The notes beneath the pieces are model-generated. The model was not told the origin of the DNA and did no database searches. It worked only from the letters and a program-made list of their open reading frames with translations. DNA of 64,000 nt from Enterobacter asburiae (lineage in GTDB: Bacteria > Pseudomonadota > Gammaproteobacteria > Enterobacterales > Enterobacteriaceae): the NCBI RefSeq assembly GCF_024599655.1, contig NZ_CP102247.1, forward strand, positions 1,860,001 to 1,924,000. Direction: 5' to 3'. Numbering within the stretch: position 1 is the stretch's first letter; each line of letters starts with the position of its first letter. This document shows, one piece after another, positions 1 through 9,038 of this stretch. The position numbers were made by a program, and so were the translations under genes.

Positions 1-592
1 CCTGATAGAGGTAGGTTTTGTTGGCAGAACCGCCGCCTTTTGCCATGCACAGGAATTTGTATTCGTCGCCGTCCACGCTGTAGAGATCAATCTGCGCGGG
101 CAGGTTGGTGCCGGTATTCACCTCTTTATACATATCCAGCGCCGCATTCTGCGAGTAGCGCAGGTTGTCTTCAATGTAGGTGTTGTACACCCCCTGGCTC
201 AGCGCCGCTTCATCGCCGCCGCCGGTCCAGACGCGCTGGCCTTTTTTACCCATGATGATCGCCGTGCCGGTATCCTGACAGGTTGGCAGCACGCCTTTGG
301 CGGCGATTTCAGAGTTACGCAGGAACTGCAGGGCAACGTATTTGTCGTTCTGGCTGGCTTCCGGGTCGTTGAGAATGGCGGCAACCTGCTTCTGGTGGGA
401 AGGACGCAGCATAAACGCGGCATCGTGGAAGGCCTGCTGCGCCAGCAGCGTCAGCGCCTCTGGCTCGACTTTCAGGACTTCCTGGCCGTCGAACTCGGCA
501 ACGGAGACGTGCTCTTTGGTCAGCAGGTAGTATTCGGTGTCGTCATGCGCGAGAGGGAAGGGGTTCTGGTAGATAAACGGTTTGTTTGACAT
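1..592 (-). CDS. fumB: Class I fumarate hydratase, N-terminal part (cut by window edge)
   Basis: The gene reads leftward from ATG at 592 and runs off the window at position 1, so only about 197 residues are visible. They match the N-terminus of the oxygen-sensitive [4Fe-4S] class I fumarases FumA/FumB: VLPTCQDTGTAI carries the first cluster-binding Cys, followed by GKKGQRVWTGGGDEAAL. The enzyme interconverts fumarate and L-malate in the cytosol. FumA and FumB cannot be told apart from this part alone. FumB is preferred because the gene sits beside a dicarboxylate carrier, a fumarate reductase and DcuSR, as fumB sits beside dcuB-dcuR in E. coli. It follows the DASS gene after 55 bp. Confidence 0.9.
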   Translation of the reverse strand, partial: MSNKPFIYQNPFPLAHDDTEYYLLTKEHVSVAEFDGQEVLKVEPEALTLLAQQAFHDAAFMLRPSHQKQVAAILNDPEASQNDKYVALQFLRNSEIAAKGVLPTCQDTGTAIIMGKKGQRVWTGGGDEAALSQGVYNTYIEDNLRYSQNAALDMYKEVNTGTNLPAQIDLYSVDGDEYKFLCMAKGGGSANKTYLYQ

Positions 593-607
593 AGCGTATT
601 GCTCCAC

Positions 608-640
608 AAAAATAAAACCGCCGGAGGAGAAGTCCGGCGG
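608..640 (-). terminator. Hairpin plus T-tract between the DASS carrier gene and fumarase gene
   Basis: On the minus strand an 8-bp GC-rich stem (618-640, CCGCCGGA paired with TCCGGCGG) is followed by TTTTATTTTT. This looks like an intrinsic terminator, yet it lies inside an apparent two-gene operon. It may give partial read-through to the fumarase gene or protect the upstream mRNA end. Confidence 0.6.
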
Positions 641-647
641 TCAGGAA

Positions 648-2156
648 TCAGAACATCATGGACATCCACGGATAACCAATCAGCAGCAGGGCCGCCAGGA
701 AGATGGCACCGAAGATGGTGCCGAGGCGCCAGTAGTCTTTGGTTGGCAGGTAGCCGCTACCGTAGTAAATCGGGCTTGGGCCAGTACCGTACGGGGTGAT
801 GATCCCCATCACGCCCAGCGAGGTCACCATCAGCAGGACGAACACTTCCATATTCATGCCCGGAATGGTGGAGGCGATGGTCAGCATTGCCGGCAGCAGC
901 GCGGTAGTGTGCGCGGTGGTGCTGGCAAACAGGTAGTGCAGCAGGTAGAACGCCAGCAGCAGGACGATGGTCGCCACGCCCGGAGAGATACCGCTCATTA
1001 ACAGACCGCCTTCTTTACCTAACCAGCTGATAAAGCCGGTAGAGGAGAGGCCATCCGCCAGTGCTACCAGGGTGGCGAACCAGACGAAGGTGTTCCATGC
1101 GGCTTTGTTACCGGTGATATCATTCCACTCCAGCACGCCGGTCCACAGCATCAGACCCACGATGAGCAGGGCCGCCATGGCAGGCTCAATCCATGCGGCA
1201 GCGAAGATCCACATCAGCAGCGCACAGCATACGAACACCAGCAGCAGAATTTCATTGCGGGACAGTTTGCCGAGTTTTTCCAGCTCGCGGGTCGCCCACA
1301 GCGGCACTTCGTTATTCACTTTAACTTCGGGTGGGTAGAACCAGTAGGCCAGCAGCGGCATGGCCAGAATCAGCAGGATACCCAGCGGCAGGAAGGCGAG
1401 GAACCAGGTACCCCAGGAGATATCAATCCCAACCGTACTTTTCACCAGCGCCAGGGCCAGCAGGTTTGGCGCGAGGGCGGAGAGGAACATGGAGCTGGTG
1501 ATACAGGCTGCGGTGATCGCCACCCACATCAGGTATGAACCAATCTTACGCGCGCTTGGGTCGTTGGGTTTTGAACCGTACAGCGGCGGCAGGTTAGCAA
1601 TGATTGGGTAGATAGTCCCGCCGCTGCGCGCGGTGTTGGACGGGGTGAACGGTGCCAGCAGCAGGTCCGCAAACGTAATGGCGTAACCGAGCGTCAGGCT
1701 GCGACGGCCGAGGTACTTCACCAGAATCAGCGCCAGACGGCGGCCGAAGCGGGTTTTGTCATAGCCCGCGGCGAACATGAAAGCACCGAAGATCAGCCAG
1801 ACGGTAGAGTTACCAAACCCGCTCACCGCCCATTTAAAGGAGGCACCCGCCAGCTTGAATTTCGGGTCAGCCAGCTGCTCAGGGCTGAACAGCACCCACT
1901 GACTGCACAGGGCAATGGCGACGACGCCGGTCAGGCCGATCACCGCGCCCGGCAGGGGTTCGAAGATCAGACCGACGATCACGCCGACAAAGATGGCGAA
2001 GTAATGCCATGCGTAAGGCGGCAAGCCTTCAGGAACGGGAACAAACAGCAGCAGTACGGCGACGACGATGGGTAACGCCATCATCAGCAGTCGTTTTGCG
2101 TTTCCATTTGATGCCTGGTTCGCCACTGGGGGCGTTACAGCAGTTTTTGTATTCAT
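648..2156 (-). CDS. DASS-family dicarboxylate/anion carrier, TtdT/CitT-like
   Basis: This is a 502-residue inner-membrane protein of the divalent anion:Na+ symporter/exchanger family, close to E. coli TtdT (tartrate/succinate antiporter) and CitT. Family signatures are TPSNTARSGG near residue 173, the downstream segment with TAHTTALLPAML, and a C-terminal PYGTGPSPIYYGSGYLP. About a dozen hydrophobic segments are evident. By homology it exchanges a C4-dicarboxylate across the membrane. Its place between a fumarase and a fumarate reductase suggests import of malate, fumarate or tartrate against succinate; that substrate is inferred. It is the first gene of the leftward operon, and the FNR box lies 193 bp upstream of its ATG. 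Confidence 0.88.
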   Translation of the reverse strand: MNTKTAVTPPVANQASNGNAKRLLMMALPIVVAVLLLFVPVPEGLPPYAWHYFAIFVGVIVGLIFEPLPGAVIGLTGVVAIALCSQWVLFSPEQLADPKFKLAGASFKWAVSGFGNSTVWLIFGAFMFAAGYDKTRFGRRLALILVKYLGRRSLTLGYAITFADLLLAPFTPSNTARSGGTIYPIIANLPPLYGSKPNDPSARKIGSYLMWVAITAACITSSMFLSALAPNLLALALVKSTVGIDISWGTWFLAFLPLGILLILAMPLLAYWFYPPEVKVNNEVPLWATRELEKLGKLSRNEILLLVFVCCALLMWIFAAAWIEPAMAALLIVGLMLWTGVLEWNDITGNKAAWNTFVWFATLVALADGLSSTGFISWLGKEGGLLMSGISPGVATIVLLLAFYLLHYLFASTTAHTTALLPAMLTIASTIPGMNMEVFVLLMVTSLGVMGIITPYGTGPSPIYYGSGYLPTKDYWRLGTIFGAIFLAALLLIGYPWMSMMF

Positions 2157-2765
2157 AGTTTCACGTCTTAAGTTGTCAAAAATTCGGTCGCACTGAAAAA
2201 CGAAATCACTTTTTTAAGTTTCTTTGCTTTTTTTAGTTATTAAAGGTGTTTTCTTGTGTTTTCAGTAATAGCGATTTAACGCGTTTTTGTGTGCGCTAAA
2301 TTAAAAAATGATGATGTTTTTATATTGCGCTTTTGAATGCCATAACTATTGATCGCGATCAAAAAAATAGAATTGCAGCGTTATTTTTATGCTTTTATTA
2401 ATAACCACTCTGGCGTATGTGGGTATTGCGTATTTTTTGCGTGTTATTTATCATTCCCTTAACAATATTGATTTCGGTGTAATCATATATTGTTGTTTTT
2501 ATAGGATTTAGTTGTGTCATGGTGAATTGGTTTTACCATTAATCATTTAACGAATTTTAAATTATTGTGAATAGCTGAATTACAATCGCTAACACCAATG
2601 TGTTATTTGTGTTATCGCAGGGATTAAATAGTTTTTTAACTAACGTAATAACTTTAGAAACTAAAAAAATCATTATATTAATATCATGACATCGGCAAAT
2701 AACGACGAAATAAAAAATCAATCCGATAACGAATTCTTAATTTTTAAAAGTTTGGAGTTTCAATT
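2157..2765. other. AT-rich divergent promoter region
   Basis: This is 609 bp with no credible gene, between the leftward carrier gene and the rightward fumarate reductase gene. It is much more AT-rich than its neighbours and holds the perfect FNR box at 2349-2362. It leaves long leaders on both sides (about 155 nt left and possibly about 370 nt right). No DcuR site could be assigned by eye. Confidence 0.7.
2349..2362. promoter_or_regulatory. FNR-binding site (perfect consensus)
   Basis: TTGATCGCGATCAA is an exact TTGAT-N4-ATCAA match. On the minus strand a TATAAA hexamer lies at 2324-2319, which would put a start site near 2312-2314. The box is then centred about 41-43 bp upstream, the class II FNR activation geometry, for the carrier-fumarase operon. 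Activation of the rightward reductase gene from the same box is possible but less clear. Confidence 0.8.
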
Positions 2766-5546
2766 ATGAGCACTAACGAACGCATTCTAAGCCCCTTCAC
2801 ATTACCGAATGGTACTGAACTGAAAAACCGTTTGTTAATGGCCCCGATGACAACCTGTACCGGCTATTTTGACGGCACCGTCACCAGCGAGCTGGTGGAG
2901 TACTATCGGGCCCGTTCCGGCAGCATTGGTACCATCATTGTGGAGTGCTGCTTCGTCGACGATCTCGGTCTCGCCTTCCCGGGTGCCATCGGTATTGATA
3001 ATGACGAGAAAATTGCTGGGCTGGCGAAAATCGCAGAGGCCATTAAGTCCAAAGGGTCTAAGGCGCTGCTGCAGATCTACCACGGCGGCCGCATGGTCGA
3101 CCCAAAACTGATTGGTGGCCGTACCCCGGTTGGCCCAAGCGCCGTAGCCGCGCCGCGTGAAGGTGCCGCAACGCCGGTTGCGCTGACCGCTGAAGAAGTG
3201 GAAGGCATGATCGGCAAATTTGGTGAGGCCGTGCGCCGCGCCATCCAGGCCGGTTTCGACGGCGTGGAGATCCACGGCGCAAACACCTACCTGATTCAGC
3301 AGTTCTATTCGCCTAACTCTAACCAGCGCGACGACGAGTGGGGCGGCAGCCGCGATAACCGCGCGAAATTCCCGCTGGCAGTGCTGGATATCACCCACAA
3401 GATGGTGCGACAGTACGCGGACGATGCGTTCATCGTTGGCTATCGCTTCTCCCCTGAAGAGATGGAAGTCCCGGGCATTCGCTTTGACGACACCATGTAC
3501 CTGCTGGAAAAACTGGCGGCGCGCGGCGTGGACTACCTGCACTTCTCCGTCGGCGCGACCCTGCGTCCTTCCATTGTCGACACCCAGGATCCGACCCCGC
3601 TTATCGAAAAATACTGCGCGATGCGTTCTGAAACGCTGGCGCAGGTTCCGGTCATGGGCGTGGGCGGCGTGGTAAATGCTTCAGACGTGAATGAGGCGCT
3701 GGACCACGGTTACGATCTGATCGCAGTGGGCCGCGCGACTATCGCTTACCCGGACTGGACCGACCGCATCGCTGCCGGGGAAAGCCTGGAGCTGTTTATG
3801 GACAGCACCCAACGCGAAGAGTTGAGCATTCCGGAACCGCTGTGGCGCTTCTCGCTGGTAGAAGCGATGATCCGCGACATGAGCATGGGCGAATCCAAAT
3901 TCAAACCGGGTACTTTTGCTGAGAAAGTGCAGGATGACGCTAACGAACTGGTGATTAACGTCAGCCTGGAAACCGACCGTATTGCGGACATCGAGCTGGC
4001 CTCCGGCCCGAGTGAAGACGTTGAGTTTGTGACCAGCTTTGAAGAGATCCGTACCCGTATTCTGGACGCCAATACCCCGCACGTGGATGCTATCACCGGC
4101 GCAACCAGCCAGAGTGAAGCGGTGAAGAAAGCGGTCTCGAAAGCGATGCTGAAGTCCAGCAAAGCGCTGGCCGCGGAAGAGGGCGTTGACCCGAACGAAA
4201 CCCGCAGCGTGGACGTGGTCGTTGTCGGCAGCGGCGGCGCAGGTCTGGCGGCGGCGATTCAGGCTCACGACGAAGGCGCGAGCGTGCTGATTGTCGAGAA
4301 AATGCCAACCATCGGCGGGAACACCATTAAAGCCTCTGCCGGTATGAACGCCGCCGAAACCCGCTTCCAGCGCGTGAAGGGCATTCAGGACAGTAAAGAG
4401 CTGTTCTATCAGGAAAGCCTGAAAGGCGGCGGCAACAAGAACAACCCGGAACTGCTGCGTCGCTTTGTCGAGAACGCGCCGCAGGCGATTGAGTGGCTGG
4501 CAACGCGCGGCATTATGCTTAACGACATTACCACCACCGGTGGGATGAGCATCGACCGTACTCACCGTCCAAAAGACGGTTCTGCGGTGGGGGGCTACCT
4601 GATCAGCGGCCTGGTGCGTAACGTCAACAAACGCAACATCGAGGTGATGCTGGATACCTCCGTCAGCGACATTATCTTCGAGAACGGCGAAGTGACCGGC
4701 GTACGTTTGACCACCGAAGAGAACGAAACTGTCACCGTGGCAACCAAAAGCGTGATTGTTGCCACCGGTGGCTTCAGCGCCAACAGCCAGATGGTAGTGA
4801 AATACCGTCCGGATCTGGAAGGGTTCGTCACCACCAACCACAAAGGGGCGACCGGCGGCGGCATCGCGCTGCTGGAGCGTATCGGGGCGGGTACCGTGGA
4901 TATGGGCGAAATCCAAATTCACCCAACCGTTGAGCAGAACACCTCGTACCTGATTTCCGAATCCATTCGCGGCGGTGGGGCGATTCTGGTGAACCAGAAA
5001 GGGGAGCGCTTCTACAACGAAATGTCGACCCGCGATAAGGTCTCTGCGTCAATCATCGCGCTGCCGGAAAAATACGCATACATCGTCTTTGACGAGCACG
5101 TCCGTGCCAAAAACAAAGCCGCGGATGAGTACATCGCGAAAGGTTTCGTGACCAGCGCCAGCTCGCCAAAAGCCCTGGCTGAAGCGCTGGGGATGGATTA
5201 CCACGCTTTCCTCGCGACGCTGGAACGTTACAACGGTTTCGTTGAAAAACAGCACGATGACGATTTTGGCCGTACCACCGCGCTGCGTGCGCCAATCAAC
5301 GAAGGGCCGTTCTACGCCATTCAGATTGCGCCGGGCGTGCACCACACCATGGGCGGCGTGACCATCAACACTGAAACTTGCGTGCTGGACAGCAACCACA
5401 ACGTGCTGCCAGGCGCGTTTGCGGCCGGTGAAGTGGTTGGCGGGATCCACGGCGGTAACCGTATCGGCGGTAACGCAGTGGCAGATATCATTATTTTTGG
5501 TACGCTTGCAGGACATCAGGCGGCTATGCGTTCGAAAAAGCAGTAA
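2766..5546 (+). CDS. Cytosolic NADH:fumarate reductase, OYE / FMN-bind / FAD domains
   Basis: A 926-residue flavoprotein with three parts. Residues 1-360 form an Old Yellow Enzyme-like FMN barrel (HGANTYLIQQF from about residue 170). Residues 375-465 form an FMN-bind domain with DAITGATS at 441-448, whose Thr447 fits the ApbE flavinylation motif. Residues 480-926 form a fumarate reductase-type FAD domain (G488-x-G490-x-x-G493, HRP at 600-602, GGNRIGGN near 896-903). There is no signal peptide, so it should be cytosolic. The architecture is that of the soluble NADH:fumarate reductase known from Klebsiella pneumoniae, which reoxidises NADH by reducing fumarate to succinate. Related enzymes reduce urocanate or cinnamates, so the acceptor is inferred. 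GGAG precedes the ATG. apbE follows 94 bp downstream. Confidence 0.9.
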   Translation: MSTNERILSPFTLPNGTELKNRLLMAPMTTCTGYFDGTVTSELVEYYRARSGSIGTIIVECCFVDDLGLAFPGAIGIDNDEKIAGLAKIAEAIKSKGSKALLQIYHGGRMVDPKLIGGRTPVGPSAVAAPREGAATPVALTAEEVEGMIGKFGEAVRRAIQAGFDGVEIHGANTYLIQQFYSPNSNQRDDEWGGSRDNRAKFPLAVLDITHKMVRQYADDAFIVGYRFSPEEMEVPGIRFDDTMYLLEKLAARGVDYLHFSVGATLRPSIVDTQDPTPLIEKYCAMRSETLAQVPVMGVGGVVNASDVNEALDHGYDLIAVGRATIAYPDWTDRIAAGESLELFMDSTQREELSIPEPLWRFSLVEAMIRDMSMGESKFKPGTFAEKVQDDANELVINVSLETDRIADIELASGPSEDVEFVTSFEEIRTRILDANTPHVDAITGATSQSEAVKKAVSKAMLKSSKALAAEEGVDPNETRSVDVVVVGSGGAGLAAAIQAHDEGASVLIVEKMPTIGGNTIKASAGMNAAETRFQRVKGIQDSKELFYQESLKGGGNKNNPELLRRFVENAPQAIEWLATRGIMLNDITTTGGMSIDRTHRPKDGSAVGGYLISGLVRNVNKRNIEVMLDTSVSDIIFENGEVTGVRLTTEENETVTVATKSVIVATGGFSANSQMVVKYRPDLEGFVTTNHKGATGGGIALLERIGAGTVDMGEIQIHPTVEQNTSYLISESIRGGGAILVNQKGERFYNEMSTRDKVSASIIALPEKYAYIVFDEHVRAKNKAADEYIAKGFVTSASSPKALAEALGMDYHAFLATLERYNGFVEKQHDDDFGRTTALRAPINEGPFYAIQIAPGVHHTMGGVTINTETCVLDSNHNVLPGAFAAGEVVGGIHGGNRIGGNAVADIIIFGTLAGHQAAMRSKKQ

Positions 5547-5557
5547 GACCCCTGTGT

Positions 5558-5590
5558 TGTAGGCCGGATACGCGCAGCGTTATCCGGCAT
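5558..5590. repeat. REP (repetitive extragenic palindrome)
   Basis: GTAGGCCGGATA, a short loop and TTATCCGGC form the typical enterobacterial REP stem. It sits between the reductase gene and apbE, where it may stabilise the upstream part of the transcript. Confidence 0.8.
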
Positions 5591-5640
5591 TTTCCCCGGC
5601 GGCGCGGTGCCTGCCGGGGCTACATCTGAGGACTCATGCT

Positions 5641-6603
5641 ATGCCTGATAGCCATCGTGTTTACAGCTACTCCGCCGTCCTGATGGGCTCACCCATCCTC
5701 CTCAAACTCTTCTCCCACGACGAAGCCCTCGCGTCCCGCGTGTTTCGCCTGATCAAACAGTATGAGGATCTGCTTACCGTCAACCGCGCGCACTCGCAGG
5801 TGATGGACATCAACCATGCCGCTGGGCAGCATCCGGTTACCGTCAGCCGGCCGGTGTTTGAGCTGATCCGCTGTGCAAAAGCGGCAAGCCTGCTCAAGGA
5901 CAGCGCTTTTAACCTGGCGATAGGTCCACTGGTGAAGCGCTGGAAAATTGGTTTTCAGGGGGACAGCGTTCCGCCTGCCGATGAAATCGCGTCGCTGCTG
6001 GCGATTACCCGTCCTGAAGATGTCCTCCTTGATGAGGCCAGCAGCAGCGTGTTTCTGACCAGAGCGGGGATGGAGATCGATCTGGGGGCCATCGCCAAAG
6101 GCTATATCGCCGACAGGGTGCGTGATTACCTTCGTAAAGAGGGCGCTGAGCTGGGGCTGATCAACCTCGGCGGGAACATCCAGACGTTAGGCTCGCCGGA
6201 AGGGGGCTGGGGCGTGGGGCTCAAAAAACCGTTCGCCGGTGAGGCGCTGATCGGCACGATGACCGTAGAGAACCTGTCCGTCGTGACGTCGGGAACCTAC
6301 GAACGCTACTTCGAACAAAACGGCAGGCGTTATCACCATATTCTCGACCCGCGCACCGGGTATCCGCTGGACAACGAGCTGGATAGCGTGACGATTATTT
6401 CGAAAGACTCCATCGACGGCGATATCTGGACCACGCTGATGTACGGCATGGGGATAGAAAAGGGCTGTGCCGCCCTGCGCGCGCGCCCCGATATTGAAGC
6501 GATTTTTGTGACCAAAACAAAAGAAGTGGTGATCTCCTCGATGCACCACTTCCGCTTTACCCTGCTGGATAACGACTACCGCGTTACTGACAGTATTGCT
6601 TGA
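5641..6603 (+). CDS. apbE: Cytosolic FAD:protein FMN transferase ApbE
   Basis: A 320-residue protein of the ApbE family. These enzymes move FMN from FAD onto a Thr in the motif found at residues 441-448 of the upstream reductase. Family motifs visible are DLGAIAKGYIADRV, INLGGN, TSGTYERYF and HHILDPRTGYP. The N-terminus (MPDSHRVYSYSAV) has no signal peptide or lipobox, unlike the usual periplasmic lipoprotein ApbE, so the protein should act in the cytosol where its reductase partner folds. The gene follows the reductase after one REP and is probably co-transcribed. Its last 20 bp overlap the end of convergent dcuR, so each mRNA 3' end is antisense to the other. Confidence 0.93.
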   Translation: MPDSHRVYSYSAVLMGSPILLKLFSHDEALASRVFRLIKQYEDLLTVNRAHSQVMDINHAAGQHPVTVSRPVFELIRCAKAASLLKDSAFNLAIGPLVKRWKIGFQGDSVPPADEIASLLAITRPEDVLLDEASSSVFLTRAGMEIDLGAIAKGYIADRVRDYLRKEGAELGLINLGGNIQTLGSPEGGWGVGLKKPFAGEALIGTMTVENLSVVTSGTYERYFEQNGRRYHHILDPRTGYPLDNELDSVTIISKDSIDGDIWTTLMYGMGIEKGCAALRARPDIEAIFVTKTKEVVISSMHHFRFTLLDNDYRVTDSIA

Positions 6604-7303
6604 GCAGGCCGGTCTGCTCCGGCTGGAGACGGTAGCGATACACCGGACGGCCGGTGGCACCGTAGTGAATGCTGGTGAACAGAATGTTGATTTGCGCGAG
6701 CCAAATCAGGTATTTACGGCAGGACACGCGGGAGATATTAACCGCGTTGGCCAGGTCATCGGTAGAAAACTCCGTCTCCGGGTGAGCGTCAATCCACTGG
6801 CAAATCGTGCGCAGCGTTTGCGGCGTTAACCCCTTCGGCAGCTTTTTACTGTCCGCCAGTTCCGGCGCCCCGCCGTGGATCAGCCGGTCGACGTCGGCCT
6901 GCTCATAGTACTGGTGCGAACCCATCAGGCTGTGCTTTGCCTTCCAGCCGTTCAGCGCCTCTTCAAAGCGCGGGAACTGGAACGGCTTGATCAGATAATC
7001 CACCACGCCGTAGTGGATGGAAGTCTGGATCGTGGCGGCGTCGGCAGCCGACGAGATCATAATCACATCGATTGGGCGGCCGGATGCGCGGATAACGGGC
7101 AGCAGATCCAGCCCGTTATCCTGCTGCATATAGACATCCAGCAGCACCAGATCGACAGGCTGCCCGGGGTTATTAATGATGGCCTCGGCCTGGTTTAGCG
7201 TGGAGGCGACGCCGCAGCAGCTAAAACCTTCAACACGGTTGACATACAGACGGTTGAGGTCGGCTACCATGGCGTCATCATCGACAATTAATACATTTAT
7301 CAC
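6584..7303 (-). CDS. dcuR: Response regulator DcuR
   Basis: A 239-residue CitB-family response regulator almost collinear with E. coli DcuR. The receiver domain has DDD near residues 8-10, the phospho-acceptor in LLDVYMQ and the late Lys in YLIKPFQ. The C-terminal helix-turn-helix part includes LPKGLTPQTLRTICQW and NISRVSCRKYLIWL. It is phosphorylated by DcuS and activates fumarate-respiration genes when C4-dicarboxylates are present. Likely targets here are the carrier-fumarase and reductase-apbE units; that is inferred. It overlaps dcuS by 4 bp, and its 3' end overlaps apbE by 20 bp. Confidence 0.95.
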   Translation of the reverse strand: MINVLIVDDDAMVADLNRLYVNRVEGFSCCGVASTLNQAEAIINNPGQPVDLVLLDVYMQQDNGLDLLPVIRASGRPIDVIMISSAADAATIQTSIHYGVVDYLIKPFQFPRFEEALNGWKAKHSLMGSHQYYEQADVDRLIHGGAPELADSKKLPKGLTPQTLRTICQWIDAHPETEFSTDDLANAVNISRVSCRKYLIWLAQINILFTSIHYGATGRPVYRYRLQPEQTGLLKQYCQ

Positions 7304-8916
7304 GCGATATTCCTCTCGCTATCCCAGGGGATGTGAACAAAAAATTGGGTAAATACGCCTGGCTCAGACTCGACGCTGATATCGCCGCCGAGGTTCTGAA
7401 TTTGCTGGCGAGCAAGGAACAGCCCAACGCCGCGGTTTTCACCTTTTGTTGAGAAGCCCTTTGTAAAAATAGCCTCCAGCTGAGCGGGATCAATGCCGGG
7501 GCCATCGTCGCTGACTTCGCAGCTGAGCCAGCCGTTCTGATAATGCAGCAGCAGGCCAATCTCACCTTCCTGCTGTCCTTCCATCGCGTCGAGCGCGTTT
7601 TCAATAAGGTTACCCAGCGCGGTGATCAGCACCGCGACCTGCTCTTCACTCGCGGTATCCGGTATCTGGCATTCATCCGCCAGCGTCAGGGTGACGCCCG
7701 CTTCTTTCGCCCGGTTGATTTTACCCAGCAGGAACCCGGCGATAACCGGGGATTTTACCTTGCTCTGTATCGTACCGATATCCGTCTGGTAATTTTGTGC
7801 CGTCTGAATGATGTACTCTTCCAGCTTGTCGTAGCGCTTCATGTGCAGCAGGCCCAGGATCACATGCAGTTTATTCATAAACTCGTGGGTATGGCTGCGC
7901 AGGGCGTCGACGTAGTTGACCATGCCGTCAATACGCTGCATCAGCTGGCTGATTTCCGTTTTATCACGGAAGGTGGTGATGGCGCCGATCACCCGATCCT
8001 GACTTTTAACGGGCACCATATTGCACAGCAACAGACGCCCGTTACAGCTGATCTCCTGATCCTGGCGCGCGACGCCCGTCTTTGAGACTTCACGCAGGCT
8101 GGCCAGCAGGGGCGCGCTGGCGTTTTCGGTCTGCTTGCCTGAGGGGAGAAGCAATATTTCTCTGGCGGTCTGGTTGATCATCGTCACGCGCCCGTGAATA
8201 TCGACGGCCAGCACCCCCTCGCGAAGCGACTGCAGCATCGCCTGGCGCTGTTCGAACAAGGCGGAAATTTCGTAAGGTTCGAGTCCGAACAGGATGCGTT
8301 TCAGGACCCGCACCAGACCCCAAATCGCCATCGAACTCATAAAAATACTGAATAAAATGGTCCAGACGGCGTTTAGCCGCCCGCGGGCAATCTGTTCTTC
8401 AACCTTATTCAGGGAGATACCGACCGCCACCACGCCGATCTGCTCGTGCTGGCCATCGTAGACGGGCGTAAAAACGCGCAGCGCTTCGGCGAGTGCGCCC
8501 CGGTTAACCGATACGTTCTCTTTGCCTTCCAGCGCGGGGGTTAAATCATCACCGATAAAATGCAGCCCCAGCAGCGCCTCGTTCGGGTGTGAATAGCGGA
8601 TCCCGCGCATATCGGTGACCACGGTGAACAGCAGATCGTTTCGTTTCGTCACCGCCTGGGCAATGGGCTGAATAATATTCTCCTGCGGTGCCTGCATGAG
8701 GCCGCGCTGTATCTCGGGGCTGTCGGCAAGGGTGCGGGCAATGCCGAGCGCGGTGTCTTTAACATCATCGCGGGTCGCCCGGGTGATTTGTACGGAGTAG
8801 AGCGCAAAGACCACCAGCAGCACAGAGGCAATAATCGCGCACACCATCAGCGTGACCAGGGTGTTCAGCTTCATGGGGCGCTTGCGCGTCGGAAGGAAAG
8901 GCTGCAAATCGCTCAT
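7300..8916 (-). CDS. dcuS: C4-dicarboxylate sensor kinase DcuS
   Basis: A membrane histidine kinase of the CitA/DcuS family. It has a first membrane segment near residues 20-42, a periplasmic sensor PAS domain, a second segment near 180-200, a cytosolic PAS domain, the HEFMNKLHVILGLLHMK phospho-acceptor box and an ATPase domain (NLIENALDAM, DDGPGI, NRGVGLFLAR). The reading frame opens at GTG 8922. ATG 8916 is preferred because GGAG lies 5 nt before it, giving 538 residues. It senses fumarate, succinate or malate outside the cytoplasm. The pair normally sits beside dcuB-fumB in E. coli, so the regulator travels with a fumarate module here too. Confidence 0.94.
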   Translation of the reverse strand: MSDLQPFLPTRKRPMKLNTLVTLMVCAIIASVLLVVFALYSVQITRATRDDVKDTALGIARTLADSPEIQRGLMQAPQENIIQPIAQAVTKRNDLLFTVVTDMRGIRYSHPNEALLGLHFIGDDLTPALEGKENVSVNRGALAEALRVFTPVYDGQHEQIGVVAVGISLNKVEEQIARGRLNAVWTILFSIFMSSMAIWGLVRVLKRILFGLEPYEISALFEQRQAMLQSLREGVLAVDIHGRVTMINQTAREILLLPSGKQTENASAPLLASLREVSKTGVARQDQEISCNGRLLLCNMVPVKSQDRVIGAITTFRDKTEISQLMQRIDGMVNYVDALRSHTHEFMNKLHVILGLLHMKRYDKLEEYIIQTAQNYQTDIGTIQSKVKSPVIAGFLLGKINRAKEAGVTLTLADECQIPDTASEEQVAVLITALGNLIENALDAMEGQQEGEIGLLLHYQNGWLSCEVSDDGPGIDPAQLEAIFTKGFSTKGENRGVGLFLARQQIQNLGGDISVESEPGVFTQFFVHIPWDSERNIA

Positions 8917-9038
8917 CAACACTCCGCGATGATTAAGAAAGGGGTAATTATCGCCGATGACGGGCTTTTCTTAAAGCCATGTAAAGGCGTGGATTTGCTC
9001 CTCTTTTCGTGACCCTCCTCGCAGGTCATCTATATAAA

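Noticed and set aside
3681..4922. A 413-codon open frame on the minus strand opposite the fumarate reductase gene
   Set aside because: The reductase frame has full domain structure. The antisense frame is a by-product of GC-rich third positions and its product shows no known motif.
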